The position numbers were made by a program, and so were the translations under genes. A DNA stretch of 64,000 nt from CAZJLP01 sp964546955 (GTDB taxonomy: Bacteria > Verrucomicrobiota > Verrucomicrobiia > Opitutales > Opitutaceae): positions 1 through 64,000 of the forward strand of contig CAZJLP010000023.1 of the NCBI GenBank assembly GCA_964546955.1, given 5' to 3'. Position 1 is the first letter of the stretch, and every line of letters begins with the position of its first letter. The notes under the pieces were generated by a model that was not told the origin of the DNA, made no database searches, and was given only the letters and a program-made list of their open reading frames with translations. Shown here piece after piece: positions 1 through 10,082 of this stretch.

Positions 1-2568
1 ACCGTGCAGGACGAAGACGCCGCAAACCGGGGAATACCAATCGAGTCCGTTGTCGACGATCAGGTTGTCGTGGACCAAGAGATTCTCGACGTCGGCGAGC
101 GCGATGCCGCCGTAGCCCATGTAGTTCGCGAGGGCGGAGGGCGGGGCGGCGATTTCGCGGCGGAGGCAGCTGCGAATGTCGTTCCCGTTGATCGTGAGAT
201 TGACCACCGTGATGAATTCGTCGGCCTCGGAAAGATCGAAGAAACCAACCACACCGATGCCGTTGGCGCCCATGGCGTGAATGCGATTTCGACCGATGCG
301 AATGTCGTAGAGGGGACCGCCAGCGCCGCGACGCAGCTCGCCATCATCCACCGCCACGGGGTCGCCGAGAATGCCAAGGTCGAGAGGGCGGGTCGGCTCG
401 CAGGGATCCTCCTCGGTCAGTGGCGGTTCATCCTCGGGCGGGACGGGTTCGCCGTCCTCATTGATCCAGACGATCGAACCAAGGGTGATGCCATTGTCGC
501 AGCCGCCGCGGATGTGATTGTGAAAGACGTGAACCCGTTCGCACAGGCTCAGCAAATGAATGCCGCCTTTGCTGATCGTGCCCGGGACAAAGGAAGTGTC
601 CTCGTCCCCGGAAGGAATGAAGGCGGCGCCGTCGACGGCTTCGCCGACGACCTCGATGACGTTGCGTTCGATTTTGCCGTCGTCGGCGAGGACGACGAGG
701 GCTTTCTCCAGGCAGGAAACGTCATCCATGCGGAGCGAGCAGCCCCGGACGACGAGTCCCTGGATCCACTCGGCGCGGATGGCGGCGAAGGCGGAGGCAG
801 TGACGTCAAGTTTTTCGAAACTGAGATCCTTGATCGGGCCCTCGGCAACTTGCTCGACTTCGCTGAGCGGGTTGAGACCGAGCGCGAGGATGGCACGGCC
901 GCGTGAGTCGGCGACCACGGCGAGCGATTCGATCGAGATGTTTCCTCCGCCATAAATCGAAATAATCGGCTCGGTGCCGTCGTCGGAGGGGGCGAGCAGG
1001 CGGGTCCGCGCGCCGCAGCCGGAAATTGTGATGTTCTGGCGATTGACGAGAGAGATGCGCTCGCGGAATTCACCGGGGAGGATACAAACCTCGCCGCCGT
1101 CGTCCGGCAGGGCATCGATGGCATCCTGGATGGAGTCGAAGTCACCGAGAGTCGTCTGGCCATCGCCGACGCGGTAGGTGCAGCACGTGTCGAGGCGCGA
1201 AAGCGGACGAAAGCGGCGGCGGCAGTCATGGATATCGCCACCGTCGGATGTGTCGAGGTCGACGGACCATATGACGATGCCGAGTGGAACGCGGTGGTAA
1301 GCGATGCCTGCGGGCAGTTCTTCGGTGAGGAGATTCTCCTCGTTGCCGATGTCGCCCGCTCGAACCGTGAAAGTCCAGTAGTCTCCGGGACGATACACTT
1401 TTGTCGAAGGATCCTCGAAACTGAGATGAACGCCGAGTTCATCCGGCAATTCTGCGGGCGAGGCGGCGTCAAGGTAGTCGCCGAGGAGCTCGATGCCGTT
1501 CCAAAGCCGGAAGAAAGAGCGCGGGTCGTCGGCGGGATCGGCCGAGGGGTCGGGAGGAGGAGTGCCGAAGATGACCTGGGTCGTGTCGACCTCGATCGTA
1601 CCGTTGGGGTTGATCGAGGCGGGGACGCCGTAGCGGGGGGCCCAATGGCCCAGGGCCGAGTCGTAGGTGACCACCTCGAGGTAGCAGGAAGTCAGACCGC
1701 TGGTGAGGATGGCGGAGCGATTGGCTTCAATGTCGATCGTGATGTCCGTGCCGCTGGTGCGGAATACGCCGGAGCCGACAAGGCCGCCATTCCATTGGGA
1801 CCATTTGAAGCGCGGGGTGCCGTCGTCGGTAGGAGCGATCTCGATACGATAAAGGCGATGTTCGAGGCCCACGTAGCCGCCACCCTGGGTCACGGGGCAT
1901 TCCCCGGCGACGGTGGTGGTGGGCGTGAGGGAGGCGTTCAGGCGACCGAAGAGCGACGGGTCGTCCTTGAGTTTATCGTGGATCGAAACGCAGTCCTCCC
2001 CGGCCTCGAGCCGCAGCAGACGAAGGCGGTAGGACGTCAGGATGCGTTCGGTGGTGTCGACCCCGCCCAGGGCGGGTTCGAGCAGGCGCGTCGGGAGTTG
2101 GAAACCGCTGACGGCCTCGCGCCAGACCTCGAGCACGACGGCGTCGCGCACGCCAGCGGCGCCATCGGCGGCGGTGGGAGGCGTGGCTTCGGGATCCTGG
2201 ATGGGAGGTTGGAGGTACGTGGCGGTGCGCGTGATCGGGGCGGTCGGCGCGGCAGGATCAGCGGGCGGCAGTTGGACGAGAATGCCGTCAGCCCAGACGC
2301 GGCCCGGATGCAGGTCGACCTCGACGAAAGGGTCTCCGCTGCCGGTGACGACGCGGGCGGCGAGGACATTGAAACCATCGGGTGCGCCGGTCGGCACGGC
2401 GGCTACGCTCGGCCCGATGGCGTCCTGTCCGGCCTGGTCGTGCCAGTGGGTATTGATGCGGGTGTGCTCGTTCCAGTCGGAGTCGAGCATGACCTTGCCT
2501 TGTTGCTGGAGGACGCCGGTGAAGTTTTCACTCGGGTCAAAGCGCCACTGTGAGAAATCGCCTTTCAT
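1..2568 (-). CDS. DUF6519 / parallel beta-helix protein of the contractile injection cluster (3' end outside window)
   Basis: The frame is open from the ATG at 2568 to the window edge, so at least 856 codons are present and the C-terminus is missing. The opening MKGDFSQWRFDP and the nearby VMLDSDWNE are hallmarks of DUF6519 proteins, which are found with phage-tail-like injection systems. A second family-like motif, GGGYVGLEHRLYRIEI, lies near residue 230. From about residue 455 the chain changes to short hydrophobic strands with Asn/Gly turns (for example NITISGCGARTRLL), which I read as a right-handed beta-helix. It is the last visible gene of the cluster, 27 bases after the gpI-like gene. 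A role as an exposed baseplate appendage or receptor-binding protein is inference. Long open frames on the opposite strand here are antisense shadows. Confidence 0.85.
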   Translation of the reverse strand, partial: MKGDFSQWRFDPSENFTGVLQQQGKVMLDSDWNEHTRINTHWHDQAGQDAIGPSVAAVPTGAPDGFNVLAARVVTGSGDPFVEVDLHPGRVWADGILVQLPPADPAAPTAPITRTATYLQPPIQDPEATPPTAADGAAGVRDAVVLEVWREAVSGFQLPTRLLEPALGGVDTTERILTSYRLRLLRLEAGEDCVSIHDKLKDDPSLFGRLNASLTPTTTVAGECPVTQGGGYVGLEHRLYRIEIAPTDDGTPRFKWSQWNGGLVGSGVFRTSGTDITIDIEANRSAILTSGLTSCYLEVVTYDSALGHWAPRYGVPASINPNGTIEVDTTQVIFGTPPPDPSADPADDPRSFFRLWNGIELLGDYLDAASPAELPDELGVHLSFEDPSTKVYRPGDYWTFTVRAGDIGNEENLLTEELPAGIAYHRVPLGIVIWSVDLDTSDGGDIHDCRRRFRPLSRLDTCCTYRVGDGQTTLGDFDSIQDAIDALPDDGGEVCILPGEFRERISLVNRQNITISGCGARTRLLAPSDDGTEPIISIYGGGNISIESLAVVADSRGRAILALGLNPLSEVEQVAEGPIKDLSFEKLDVTASAFAAIRAEWIQGLVVRGCSLRMDDVSCLEKALVVLADDGKIERNVIEVVGEAVDGAAFIPSGDEDTSFVPGTISKGGIHLLSLCERVHVFHNHIRGGCDNGITLGSIVWINEDGEPVPPEDEPPLTEEDPCEPTRPLDLGILGDPVAVDDGELRRGAGGPLYDIRIGRNRIHAMGANGIGVVGFFDLSEADEFITVVNLTINGNDIRSCLRREIAAPPSALANYMGYGGIALADVENLLVHDNLIVDNGLDWYSPVCGVFVLHG

Positions 2569-2595
2569 AAAGAGGAAGAAGTTGAAAAAGTCAGG

Positions 2596-4983
2596 TCAGG
2601 TGACGGGAATAAGGAGGGGGCGGACGCCGACGGGCATGAACTCGCGGAGCCGGATGGAAAGATTTGCCCATTTGTGCGCCTCCAGGAGAAAGCCGAAAGC
2701 CCCCATGGCGTCGTCGCCCGGGCCGCGCTGGCGGATGCGCCAATCGCTCTGCAGCGCCAGCTGTCCGTAAGCGGGGTTTTCGAAGTAGGTGGAGGTGAAA
2801 ACGAGGACGGCGTCGTCGGCGTCGATGCAAGCATGGTGCGGCGGCAGACGATCATCCTTGGCGGAGAACCAGCAGAATTTGAGACAGCCGTGCTGATTGT
2901 CGTGCACCTCGAGCTGCTGGCAGAAGAGCGTGCCGTCGCCGGAAATGGCATCGACGCGGACCCTGCCGAAAAACGTGACGCTGCGGACATCGGTTTCGGG
3001 CGCCCAGGCGGTGGCTGGATTGGTGAACGCGGTGAGCGCGAAGGCGCTCGTGCCGTCGGCGTCGGGAGCGGTGCCCGCGTCGACAATGCACTCGGTGAGG
3101 AAAAGCTGGTAGGCGTCGTCGACGAGCAGCGAGCCGGTGATGCAGCGCTGGAGGTCGATGTCGGGTGTGGAGGCGAAGGCGACCTCCTCGGGAGATCCGC
3201 CGGCCCACCCGTAGGTTTCATCGAGGTGAATGGAGGGCGCGAGCGGGGCGCGCTCGCCGTTGCGCTTGATCCAGCCGCCTGGATCGAGGGTACAGCTCAG
3301 GATTTCGAGGCGGCCCAGGGCGGCGCGGGCGACGAGGGGTGCGGCGAAAGCGAGCGTGGAGTGGCGGGTGAGGAAAAGGCCCTCGAGGCGCACGGAGAGC
3401 GTGGCGATTTGGGCTTCGAGCGCTTCCTGGTCGGCGGGGTCGGCCGCGACGACGTCGACGGGACGGAAGCGCAGGGGTTGGCGAAGGCGAAGAGTGGGCC
3501 GATGACCATCGGCGGCGCGAATGACGAGCGGGTGCGCGAGGCGGAGCGTACGCGCGCCGTTTTCCGTCACCACCCCGGAAATAGAGGCAAGATCAACATC
3601 ATGGACGAGGCTGTCCTGGATCTCGATCACGAGTGGGGCGGTCCGCGTGTGCAGGTCGTCGAGTGCATTCTCCAGGGCTGAGGGGGTTCCCTCGGCGGTG
3701 ATTTCGAGAACGGTGGCACCGACGCCGTTAATCGTTGTGGGCCGCGGGGAGCGGTCGACGGGGTGGGCGCCGACTTCGCCCACGGCGCCGTAGGCGAACG
3801 ACACGATCAAATTATTGATGAGGGCATTGCGCTGGGCGGCGGAAGCGACGCCGAAAAGGACGCGTCCGATGACGGGATCGACGGCGATTTCGAATTCGTC
3901 GAGACGGCGCTTCAGGCCATCCTCCCAAGCGCAGAGGTTCTCGCCGCGAAACGTCCAGACGCGGCCGGCGAATTGATTCTCGGGCAGGAAGAGATTGAGG
4001 CCGACGTCGCCGGTGTCGAAATCGGCCAGCTCGAAGTCGGTGTGATCGTAGGTGTCGACGGAGATGTAAGCGGCGGGATTGCCGGCGAGCAGGCCGTCCG
4101 TATTGAGACGGGCGCGTGGCATGGGGTTCGGGCAGGCGTCTAGCTCGACGAGCGCGGCCGCATCCGCATTCGGATCGTGGCGGTAGGTGTTGAAAAGACG
4201 CACCGGGCGCCCGCGGTGTTGAGGGTCGTTGGGGTAACCGGCGTCGCCGGGGGCGGGGCCGCCCTCGAGTGGGTGCAAGTCGAAACCCACGACGTAGCGC
4301 GCTTCGTCGCCCGAGAGGGAAGCGATTTCACGCCAGCCCTTTGGGACCGGCTGGCTCAACGGAAGGTTGTAGGCTTGAAGACGCCAGAGGAAGATGGCCA
4401 GGTTCGGCAGGTTGTAGTGGATGCCGCCGTCGAAGGCCGGCTTCACGTCGGCGGTATGGTAGAACGGATCGAACGGCGTGTTGACGAGCGTGAGCAGCGC
4501 GGGATCGCGAATCGGCACCGTGCCGCCGCGGGGAGGCAAGGGGAACGGTGTTGTGGTGAGGCCGATATTGATGTTGGTGTCGCGGTCGGGGCGCTGGTGA
4601 TTGAGATGTTGCTGCCAGGCGAGACGGTCGCGCAGTTCGACGCCGCGGGCGGGCCAGCCGGTGAGGTTGGCCGCGAGGCGCTCGATGACGGCAAGGGTGC
4701 CCTTGCGCCGCCGCAGCGCGATGGTGTCGGCGACGTCAGCGCGGAGCGTCCACGCTTCGCCCTTGAGATGGCTGGCGCCGACGAGGTCGGCGAGGTAGGG
4801 GATGACCCAGTCGTCGCAGGTCTCGATGAATAGATCGTGATAGAGCGACTCGATATTCTCGTGGACCGCGCTGTACGCTTCCTCGACGGCGGAGAGATAA
4901 GCGCGCAGCTGGTAGGCGGGCGTTTGCTCGGCGTCGCGGATGCGATAGATCTCGGGAAGGCGGGAGTAGAGCGAGACTCTCAT
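2596..4983 (-). CDS. Phage tail protein I-like baseplate component
   Basis: A 795-residue protein. Residues 1-200 look like the tail protein I (gpI) family of contractile tails: SRLPEIYRIRD, then a helical stretch ending in LADLVGASHLKG and RRRKGTLAVIERLA. The rest is a long beta-rich region finishing in RLREFMPVGVRPLLIPVT, a tail-end pattern I associate with injection-system proteins of this class. At 795 residues it is far longer than P2 gpI, so the extension is a separate domain, perhaps for fibre attachment. Its ATG overlaps the stop of the upstream baseplate gene by 4 bases, indicating translational coupling. The gpI-like assignment of the N-terminus is fairly sure; the function of the C-terminal domain is unknown. 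Confidence 0.82.
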   Translation of the reverse strand: MRVSLYSRLPEIYRIRDAEQTPAYQLRAYLSAVEEAYSAVHENIESLYHDLFIETCDDWVIPYLADLVGASHLKGEAWTLRADVADTIALRRRKGTLAVIERLAANLTGWPARGVELRDRLAWQQHLNHQRPDRDTNINIGLTTTPFPLPPRGGTVPIRDPALLTLVNTPFDPFYHTADVKPAFDGGIHYNLPNLAIFLWRLQAYNLPLSQPVPKGWREIASLSGDEARYVVGFDLHPLEGGPAPGDAGYPNDPQHRGRPVRLFNTYRHDPNADAAALVELDACPNPMPRARLNTDGLLAGNPAAYISVDTYDHTDFELADFDTGDVGLNLFLPENQFAGRVWTFRGENLCAWEDGLKRRLDEFEIAVDPVIGRVLFGVASAAQRNALINNLIVSFAYGAVGEVGAHPVDRSPRPTTINGVGATVLEITAEGTPSALENALDDLHTRTAPLVIEIQDSLVHDVDLASISGVVTENGARTLRLAHPLVIRAADGHRPTLRLRQPLRFRPVDVVAADPADQEALEAQIATLSVRLEGLFLTRHSTLAFAAPLVARAALGRLEILSCTLDPGGWIKRNGERAPLAPSIHLDETYGWAGGSPEEVAFASTPDIDLQRCITGSLLVDDAYQLFLTECIVDAGTAPDADGTSAFALTAFTNPATAWAPETDVRSVTFFGRVRVDAISGDGTLFCQQLEVHDNQHGCLKFCWFSAKDDRLPPHHACIDADDAVLVFTSTYFENPAYGQLALQSDWRIRQRGPGDDAMGAFGFLLEAHKWANLSIRLREFMPVGVRPLLIPVT

Positions 4984-7634
4984 GACGAGACGGCGCTGAA
5001 GCTAAGGTGGAGCAGATCGAGTTGGAGAACCTCGTTGGGCAGGCAGGCCGCGTAGGAGGCGAGCGGTTTGGGCTCGGCGGGCAGCGCCAGGTCGGCGGGC
5101 TCTTCGACGGCGGTGGCGGCGGAGCCGAGCAAGCCCAGCGCGGTGACCTTGCACCAGAGGATTCCGTCGACGTTTTGCAGCACGCCCTCGATGCGCGTGG
5201 CGTATTCCGATTCTCCTAGTTTGCGGGCGGCGAGAGCGAAGAGGCCCTTTTCCGCGGCGGTCTCGTCATCGTCGGTGTCGGCGAAACCGAGCGCGAGACG
5301 AAGGTCCGCCTCGATGTCGTCTTGCTGGTACGTGCTGTCGAAAGCGTATTCGACGTCGACATACACGTAGCGAAGGAAAGCCTGGCGCACGACGATCGAG
5401 TGGCGGTCCGAACCGCGGTCCCGTTGGGCGGCGAGAATCGAGGCTTTGACGGCGTCGTATTCGTCGGCGCGGCCGGCCTCGAGGAGGACGGTGAGAACGA
5501 CGGAAGGGAGGCCGAAGATCATATCCCAACGGGCGGCGGCCTTGGTCACGCCAGCCAGCGCGAGCGTTTCGGCTTCGTAGTCGCTGAGGCTGACCATGCG
5601 GCCGAGGCTCTGCAGCTTGGCCGGGGCGGCGGCGCGGGCTTTCTCGCCGTCTTCGGCGTCGGAGCCGCCGGCGATGACACCGGGAAGCTGGATTTTTTCG
5701 AGGTTAACGACGCGAGAGCCCGGTTGAACCTTGGTATCGGCTTTCAAGGATCCGTGGGCGCCGGAACCGACGCGGTAAACGGCGGTGACGTTTTTGAGCC
5801 CGGATGGGAGGCGCGAGCCCGTCAGGCCGTCGCCAAACTGGATGTAGCTGTCGCCCTCGGAGTCCTGGCGGACGATGTAGATCTGCTCCAGCGCTTCGCG
5901 GCCGAAGAACGAATCCACGCGGGACCACTCACGTTCTTCGACGTAGATCGTGAGCTCGGGCACCTCCGGCGGAGAAGCGCTAGAGGAACTGAAGTACGCG
6001 AGGGGGGCTTTGGGCAGCTTGAACGTTTGGAATGTCTCGCGGCTGTCGCCGTTGCCGAGCACGACTTCGGCCTGGGATTTGCCCTGGGTGGCTTCGACGA
6101 CGTTGCCGAAAACGCTGACGATGGGTTCGGCTTCGTCGAAGTCCTCGTGGAAGAAGTCGCTCAAGACCGTACTGAGGACCAGCGGGCGCATACCCTCGTC
6201 GGTGTCGGCCAGACTGGCGACGGCGGTGATTTGCTGGACCGTGGCCTCGGCGGTGCGGCCGTCGTCGGCCTGGAAGAGCAACGTGCGGTTTTCGAGTGCG
6301 GCGGCGTCCTCGGCGGTGCCGTAGAAAGAAAGTTGATTGACGGCGCTCAGTGGACCCGCGGGGGGATCGGAGAGACGGCTGACAGTGAGGGCGGGACTGG
6401 TGGCCTCGTGAAGGCGGATCTCTCGTAGGTCCGCGTAAGCGTAGCCGGGGCTGTTGTTGGTCACGATTGCCTGGTCCAATGTGACGAACGTGCTGGCGCC
6501 CTGGAGATCGCCGAACGAAATAGGGCCGGCGGAAATCTGGCTGATTTTGCGGGCTACGGTCAGAGGGTACTTGCTGCTGTTGTACGTGACGGGTGCCTGC
6601 CAGAGAAGGGTGGTGTTCGGGGTGAGGTCGGTGACCTCCTGGTCAAGGGCCACGAAAGCGGCGGGCAGACCGACGGAGCTGGAGGTCTCGGTGCAGTCGC
6701 TACTCAAGTGTCGCACGTAGACGGTGGCGGCTTCGGTCATTCCGTCGATCAGCCCGTCAGACGCAACGTGGCTCGTGTGGATCTTTGCCGGGGCATTGAA
6801 CCCGAAATGCCGGAACGTGCGATTGATGCGATAGGCCGTGACATTTCCCGACCAGTTGGCGAGGACGGGGGTCTCGAGTTCGACGATGCAGCGGCCCAAT
6901 ATCAGTTCCACCGATTTTATTTTCACCAACTGCGGTGTTTGCTGCTGGGCGATCGAAGTGGTCGAAGTGTTGGTCCAGGAGGGCTCATCAGCAATGAGCA
7001 CGAGTTTTTCGCCTGATTTCAGGCCGACGGTGGCGAGGCTGACGGCATCGACGGCGCCCCCGGCCGATGAAATTTCGATGGAGGTGGCGCCGCTCGATAG
7101 GCCGGCCGTGTAGTTACGAGAACGATACAGAGAAAAGCGGCTGAGATGCGGGTAGGCGGCGAGTTCGGACGAAGTTTCGAAGTCAACCGGATCGCTGACC
7201 TCGTCGAGCTCGGCTTTGACGGGATAGGCGGCCGGGATTCTCACGGTCGTGGTGCCCTTGACCTCGAACGCGAATTTGCCGGAGCCGGACAGGCCCGGGG
7301 CAAGGCGGTAGCCCAGGAGGCGAACCAAGTTCGCGATGCTCTCGCGCCATTGTGCTGTGCGCAGGTAGGCCTCGTTGGCGTAGTGCTCCTGATAAAAGGT
7401 AAGAATATCCCCAATGATCGCGGCGCCCTCGAGGAGGGCGACGCCGGGGTCGTCGGCCCCGCGGTGGGTCCAGGCCTTGAGCGCGGGCGCACGGTTGACG
7501 GACCGAAGCAGAAAGTCGCGGATGTCGCCGTATTCGCCGATGCGATATCCGATGTGGGACAGCGCCGGGCGATTGTCGGGGCGGCGGGGAAACGTCTCGG
7601 TGGCTGTGCAGTCGTTGGTCAGTTCGTCGCTCAT
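4980..7634 (-). CDS. Putative baseplate assembly protein (baseplate J-like, second copy)
   Basis: An 884-residue protein of the large baseplate J-like family of extracellular injection systems. The N-terminal region reads LSHIGYRIGEYGDIRDFLL, then DDPGVALLEGAAIIGDILTFYQEHYANEAYLRTA, which is the conserved segment of that family (shown here in two parts: DDPGVALLEGAAIIGD and ILTFYQEHYANEAYLRTA). The middle contains the FGDG motif (SYIQFGDGLTGSRLP) typical of J-like wedge proteins. In assembled tails these proteins form the wedges around the hub. It follows another J-like gene with a 4-base overlap and overlaps the gpI-like gene by 4 bases. Two J-like proteins in tandem match the Afp11/Afp12 arrangement in known systems. 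Confidence 0.9.
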   Translation of the reverse strand: MSDELTNDCTATETFPRRPDNRPALSHIGYRIGEYGDIRDFLLRSVNRAPALKAWTHRGADDPGVALLEGAAIIGDILTFYQEHYANEAYLRTAQWRESIANLVRLLGYRLAPGLSGSGKFAFEVKGTTTVRIPAAYPVKAELDEVSDPVDFETSSELAAYPHLSRFSLYRSRNYTAGLSSGATSIEISSAGGAVDAVSLATVGLKSGEKLVLIADEPSWTNTSTTSIAQQQTPQLVKIKSVELILGRCIVELETPVLANWSGNVTAYRINRTFRHFGFNAPAKIHTSHVASDGLIDGMTEAATVYVRHLSSDCTETSSSVGLPAAFVALDQEVTDLTPNTTLLWQAPVTYNSSKYPLTVARKISQISAGPISFGDLQGASTFVTLDQAIVTNNSPGYAYADLREIRLHEATSPALTVSRLSDPPAGPLSAVNQLSFYGTAEDAAALENRTLLFQADDGRTAEATVQQITAVASLADTDEGMRPLVLSTVLSDFFHEDFDEAEPIVSVFGNVVEATQGKSQAEVVLGNGDSRETFQTFKLPKAPLAYFSSSSASPPEVPELTIYVEEREWSRVDSFFGREALEQIYIVRQDSEGDSYIQFGDGLTGSRLPSGLKNVTAVYRVGSGAHGSLKADTKVQPGSRVVNLEKIQLPGVIAGGSDAEDGEKARAAAPAKLQSLGRMVSLSDYEAETLALAGVTKAAARWDMIFGLPSVVLTVLLEAGRADEYDAVKASILAAQRDRGSDRHSIVVRQAFLRYVYVDVEYAFDSTYQQDDIEADLRLALGFADTDDDETAAEKGLFALAARKLGESEYATRIEGVLQNVDGILWCKVTALGLLGSAATAVEEPADLALPAEPKPLASYAACLPNEVLQLDLLHLSFSAVSS

Positions 7635-10063
7635 GCGCGGCCTCCTTGAAGTTCGAAGCGGATGAAACCAGTCTCGAGGTGATCGGGGTCGTTTTTCACC
7701 TGAATGATTTCGTTGAACGTGACCTGAATCTTGTCGCCGGGGCCTGCCGTGGGTTCATTCCAGCGCTCAAGATCGATGGAATTAATGTGCTTGATGCCCG
7801 AAATATGCTGGATGCGACCGGCAATTTCGCTGGCGTGGAGGGATTGGCCGAAGGTCCAGTTGTCGGGGTGGAAGAGACCGAGGCGGCCGTCGGGCGTGTA
7901 GCCGGTGGAGAATTCCTGCTCGAGGATATAGCGGATGTCCTCCGGCCAGAAATCCTCGTGGATGCAGACGGTGACGTAGATCTGCAACGGGACGAAATCG
8001 GGCGGGCGGATCTCCAGGTCTTCGCCGATGAGGCGGACGGCCTCGAGGTGGCTGCGGAGCCGGGCAAGCAGGTCGTCGCTGATTTCCTCCGTTCCGGAGG
8101 GATCGACGCTGATCCGCACGGTGCGCCAGCTCCCCGTCCAGGCGTAGGCGGCGACGGCTTGAGAGACCCCGTCGACTTCCTCCGCGCGCGCGATGTAGTC
8201 ATCCAGCGTGACGGCGCGAAGCTGGCGCGCGCGGTAGGCCTCGGGGGCGTTGCGCAGAATCTGTTCGGGGAGTTCCGGATCGAGCCCGTTGGTGACATCG
8301 AAAGGATTCCAGACGGCGGTGACGTCGGGGGTGGCCGTGGTGTCCGAATAGATAATGGAATCGCGGCCAACATTGCCGACTTCGCCGCCGCCGACCTGAT
8401 ATGAACAGTTGATCACACTGTCAGCGGGCAACAGGTAGCCGTTGGTGCCATTGCCGAAACGAATGACGCTGCGTTGGAGTTCGTCCGTCTCGACAGCGAA
8501 ATAGTTGCCCTCATCGAGCGAGTCGTCGGCGTGCACGAGGCTGATGTCCTCGAGGAACGCGACCGCGCCTTGGCCGGGGATCTCGACCTCGATCTGGAGG
8601 CTCGACTGCGGAGGGATTTCGCCTCCGGTGTCGGTGTCAAGATACGCGAGGGGAGTATAGGGCAGGCGGCAGAGCAGGCCGCGACGCTCGGTGCGTTCGT
8701 AGGCGTATTCGCCGTCGGCGAGGGTGGCGTCGCTCTCGCGGAAGGTGGTGGTGAGAGGCTGGCCTTGATAGACGGTGGCCAGATTCCCGTGAAATTTGGC
8801 GATTTCCGTGATGTCGCCGCCGGCGGCGTCCACGGTGAAGCAGTAGTTGTATTTCAGGGCGTCCTCCTCGCGCCAGGTGACGCGAACGCAAAACGTGCTA
8901 GCCATCGGGTCCTCGACGGTTTCAGCGGAAAGCAAGCGAAGCAGCTGGCGTTTCTCGGGGTTAGCACCGGACGCGCGGCCCGTGGCGGGATTCAACCATT
9001 CCTGAAGCACAAGTTCCGTCATCACGCCGCCGTTGATCAGAGCGGCCACGATGTCGCAGGTCGCCTGGTCGGTGGAGGAAGGGGCGAGATCGGCCGTGGT
9101 CGAGCCGGCCGCGAGCGAAGGAATGACATCCTGCCAGGTGTAGAGGCCGAGCTCGTTGAAGAGCGGGTGAAGACTGCGCTCCTTCCGAGTCGCGAAATAG
9201 ATCGTGCTTTCCGGAACATCCGGGTCGCCGGCCCACACCGTGAACCCCGCCGGCAACGTGAAGATGTTCGAGATGGCCGTGCCGTCGGGAAGATCGAGGC
9301 TGCCGACGACGGTGTCCGCGACGGTGAGTGCGATCTGCGTGGTGGACTGATTGCCCTGATGGATGTGGTAGTCCATCAACCGGGCGTGGCGGGCAAGCGA
9401 GACGCGGGAGCGGCAGGTGGAGAGATACGCCTCGGCCATCACGCGGTCCTGGTAGTCGCTCAGTTCGTCGCCCGACGCGCTGAAAAGATCGATCAGCACC
9501 TGATCCATGTCGGCCTCGCTGGTGCTTTCCCAGCCGGGCACGCGTTGCTGCATGGCGGTGATCAACGTGTGGCGGAAGGAGTCGTAGTCTTTGGCCAGGT
9601 AATCGATCGTGATCGGCGACGGTGGAGCGGAGGCGGGCTCCCAGCCTGGGGAGCAATCATTGCTGAAGCACCCCGGGCGAAATTTGAATTCATGCTCGGT
9701 CAGAAGCGGATCGAAGCCCGAGTGGGTGACGACCAGGGTGTAGGTCGAGTAGTCGCCAATGGGAATGACCGTGAGTCTCAAGACGTTGCCCGCGACACTG
9801 GCGGCGGTGACACGGATCTGCCCGCTGGCGGTGCCTCCGCGGATGCGATGACCGCCGCGAATGCGAAGACGTGTGGCGAACTGGGTCGGATCGGCCGCGA
9901 GGGTGGCGAGATGCAGGCTGTTGTAGCACTCGACCAGCAGGCGGGCCTCGGTTGGAGAGGCAGCCGGAAGAAGTTCGACCAGGATCAGGCGGATGCCATT
10001 AAGCGAGTTCGCGGCGAGATTGTTCGCGCGTTCGTCGAGAGCGTCCTGATGGATGATGGCCAT
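7631..10063 (-). CDS. Putative baseplate assembly protein (baseplate J-like, first copy)
   Basis: An 810-residue baseplate wedge protein. After a beta-rich N-terminal domain (residues 1-170) comes ITIDYLAKDYDSFRHTLI and then SASGDELSDYQDRVMAEAYL, motifs shared by large J-like proteins of injection systems. A central RFGNGTNGYLLP replaces the usual FGDG-type element, and the C-terminal third (VDGVSQAVAAYAWTGSWRTV) resembles the J-like core. It lies 19 bases after the gp25 gene and overlaps the next J-like gene by 4 bases. Together with gp25 and the gpI-like protein it would form the baseplate. I am confident of the family but not of which known wedge subunit it matches. Confidence 0.9.
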   Translation of the reverse strand: MAIIHQDALDERANNLAANSLNGIRLILVELLPAASPTEARLLVECYNSLHLATLAADPTQFATRLRIRGGHRIRGGTASGQIRVTAASVAGNVLRLTVIPIGDYSTYTLVVTHSGFDPLLTEHEFKFRPGCFSNDCSPGWEPASAPPSPITIDYLAKDYDSFRHTLITAMQQRVPGWESTSEADMDQVLIDLFSASGDELSDYQDRVMAEAYLSTCRSRVSLARHARLMDYHIHQGNQSTTQIALTVADTVVGSLDLPDGTAISNIFTLPAGFTVWAGDPDVPESTIYFATRKERSLHPLFNELGLYTWQDVIPSLAAGSTTADLAPSSTDQATCDIVAALINGGVMTELVLQEWLNPATGRASGANPEKRQLLRLLSAETVEDPMASTFCVRVTWREEDALKYNYCFTVDAAGGDITEIAKFHGNLATVYQGQPLTTTFRESDATLADGEYAYERTERRGLLCRLPYTPLAYLDTDTGGEIPPQSSLQIEVEIPGQGAVAFLEDISLVHADDSLDEGNYFAVETDELQRSVIRFGNGTNGYLLPADSVINCSYQVGGGEVGNVGRDSIIYSDTTATPDVTAVWNPFDVTNGLDPELPEQILRNAPEAYRARQLRAVTLDDYIARAEEVDGVSQAVAAYAWTGSWRTVRISVDPSGTEEISDDLLARLRSHLEAVRLIGEDLEIRPPDFVPLQIYVTVCIHEDFWPEDIRYILEQEFSTGYTPDGRLGLFHPDNWTFGQSLHASEIAGRIQHISGIKHINSIDLERWNEPTAGPGDKIQVTFNEIIQVKNDPDHLETGFIRFELQGGRA

Positions 10064-10082
10064 GGCGGAAAAGGCGGGGGGG

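Noticed and set aside
4..906. Plus-strand open frame of 300 codons (and another at 1228-2553)
   Set aside because: They lie exactly antisense, codon on codon, to the DUF6519 gene. High GC with few stop-like codons in the real gene explains them; the composition (runs of Val, Asp, Gly) is shadow-like.
5322..6428. Plus-strand frame of 368 codons under the baseplate gene
   Set aside because: Antisense shadow of the J-like baseplate gene; no domain or ribosome site.
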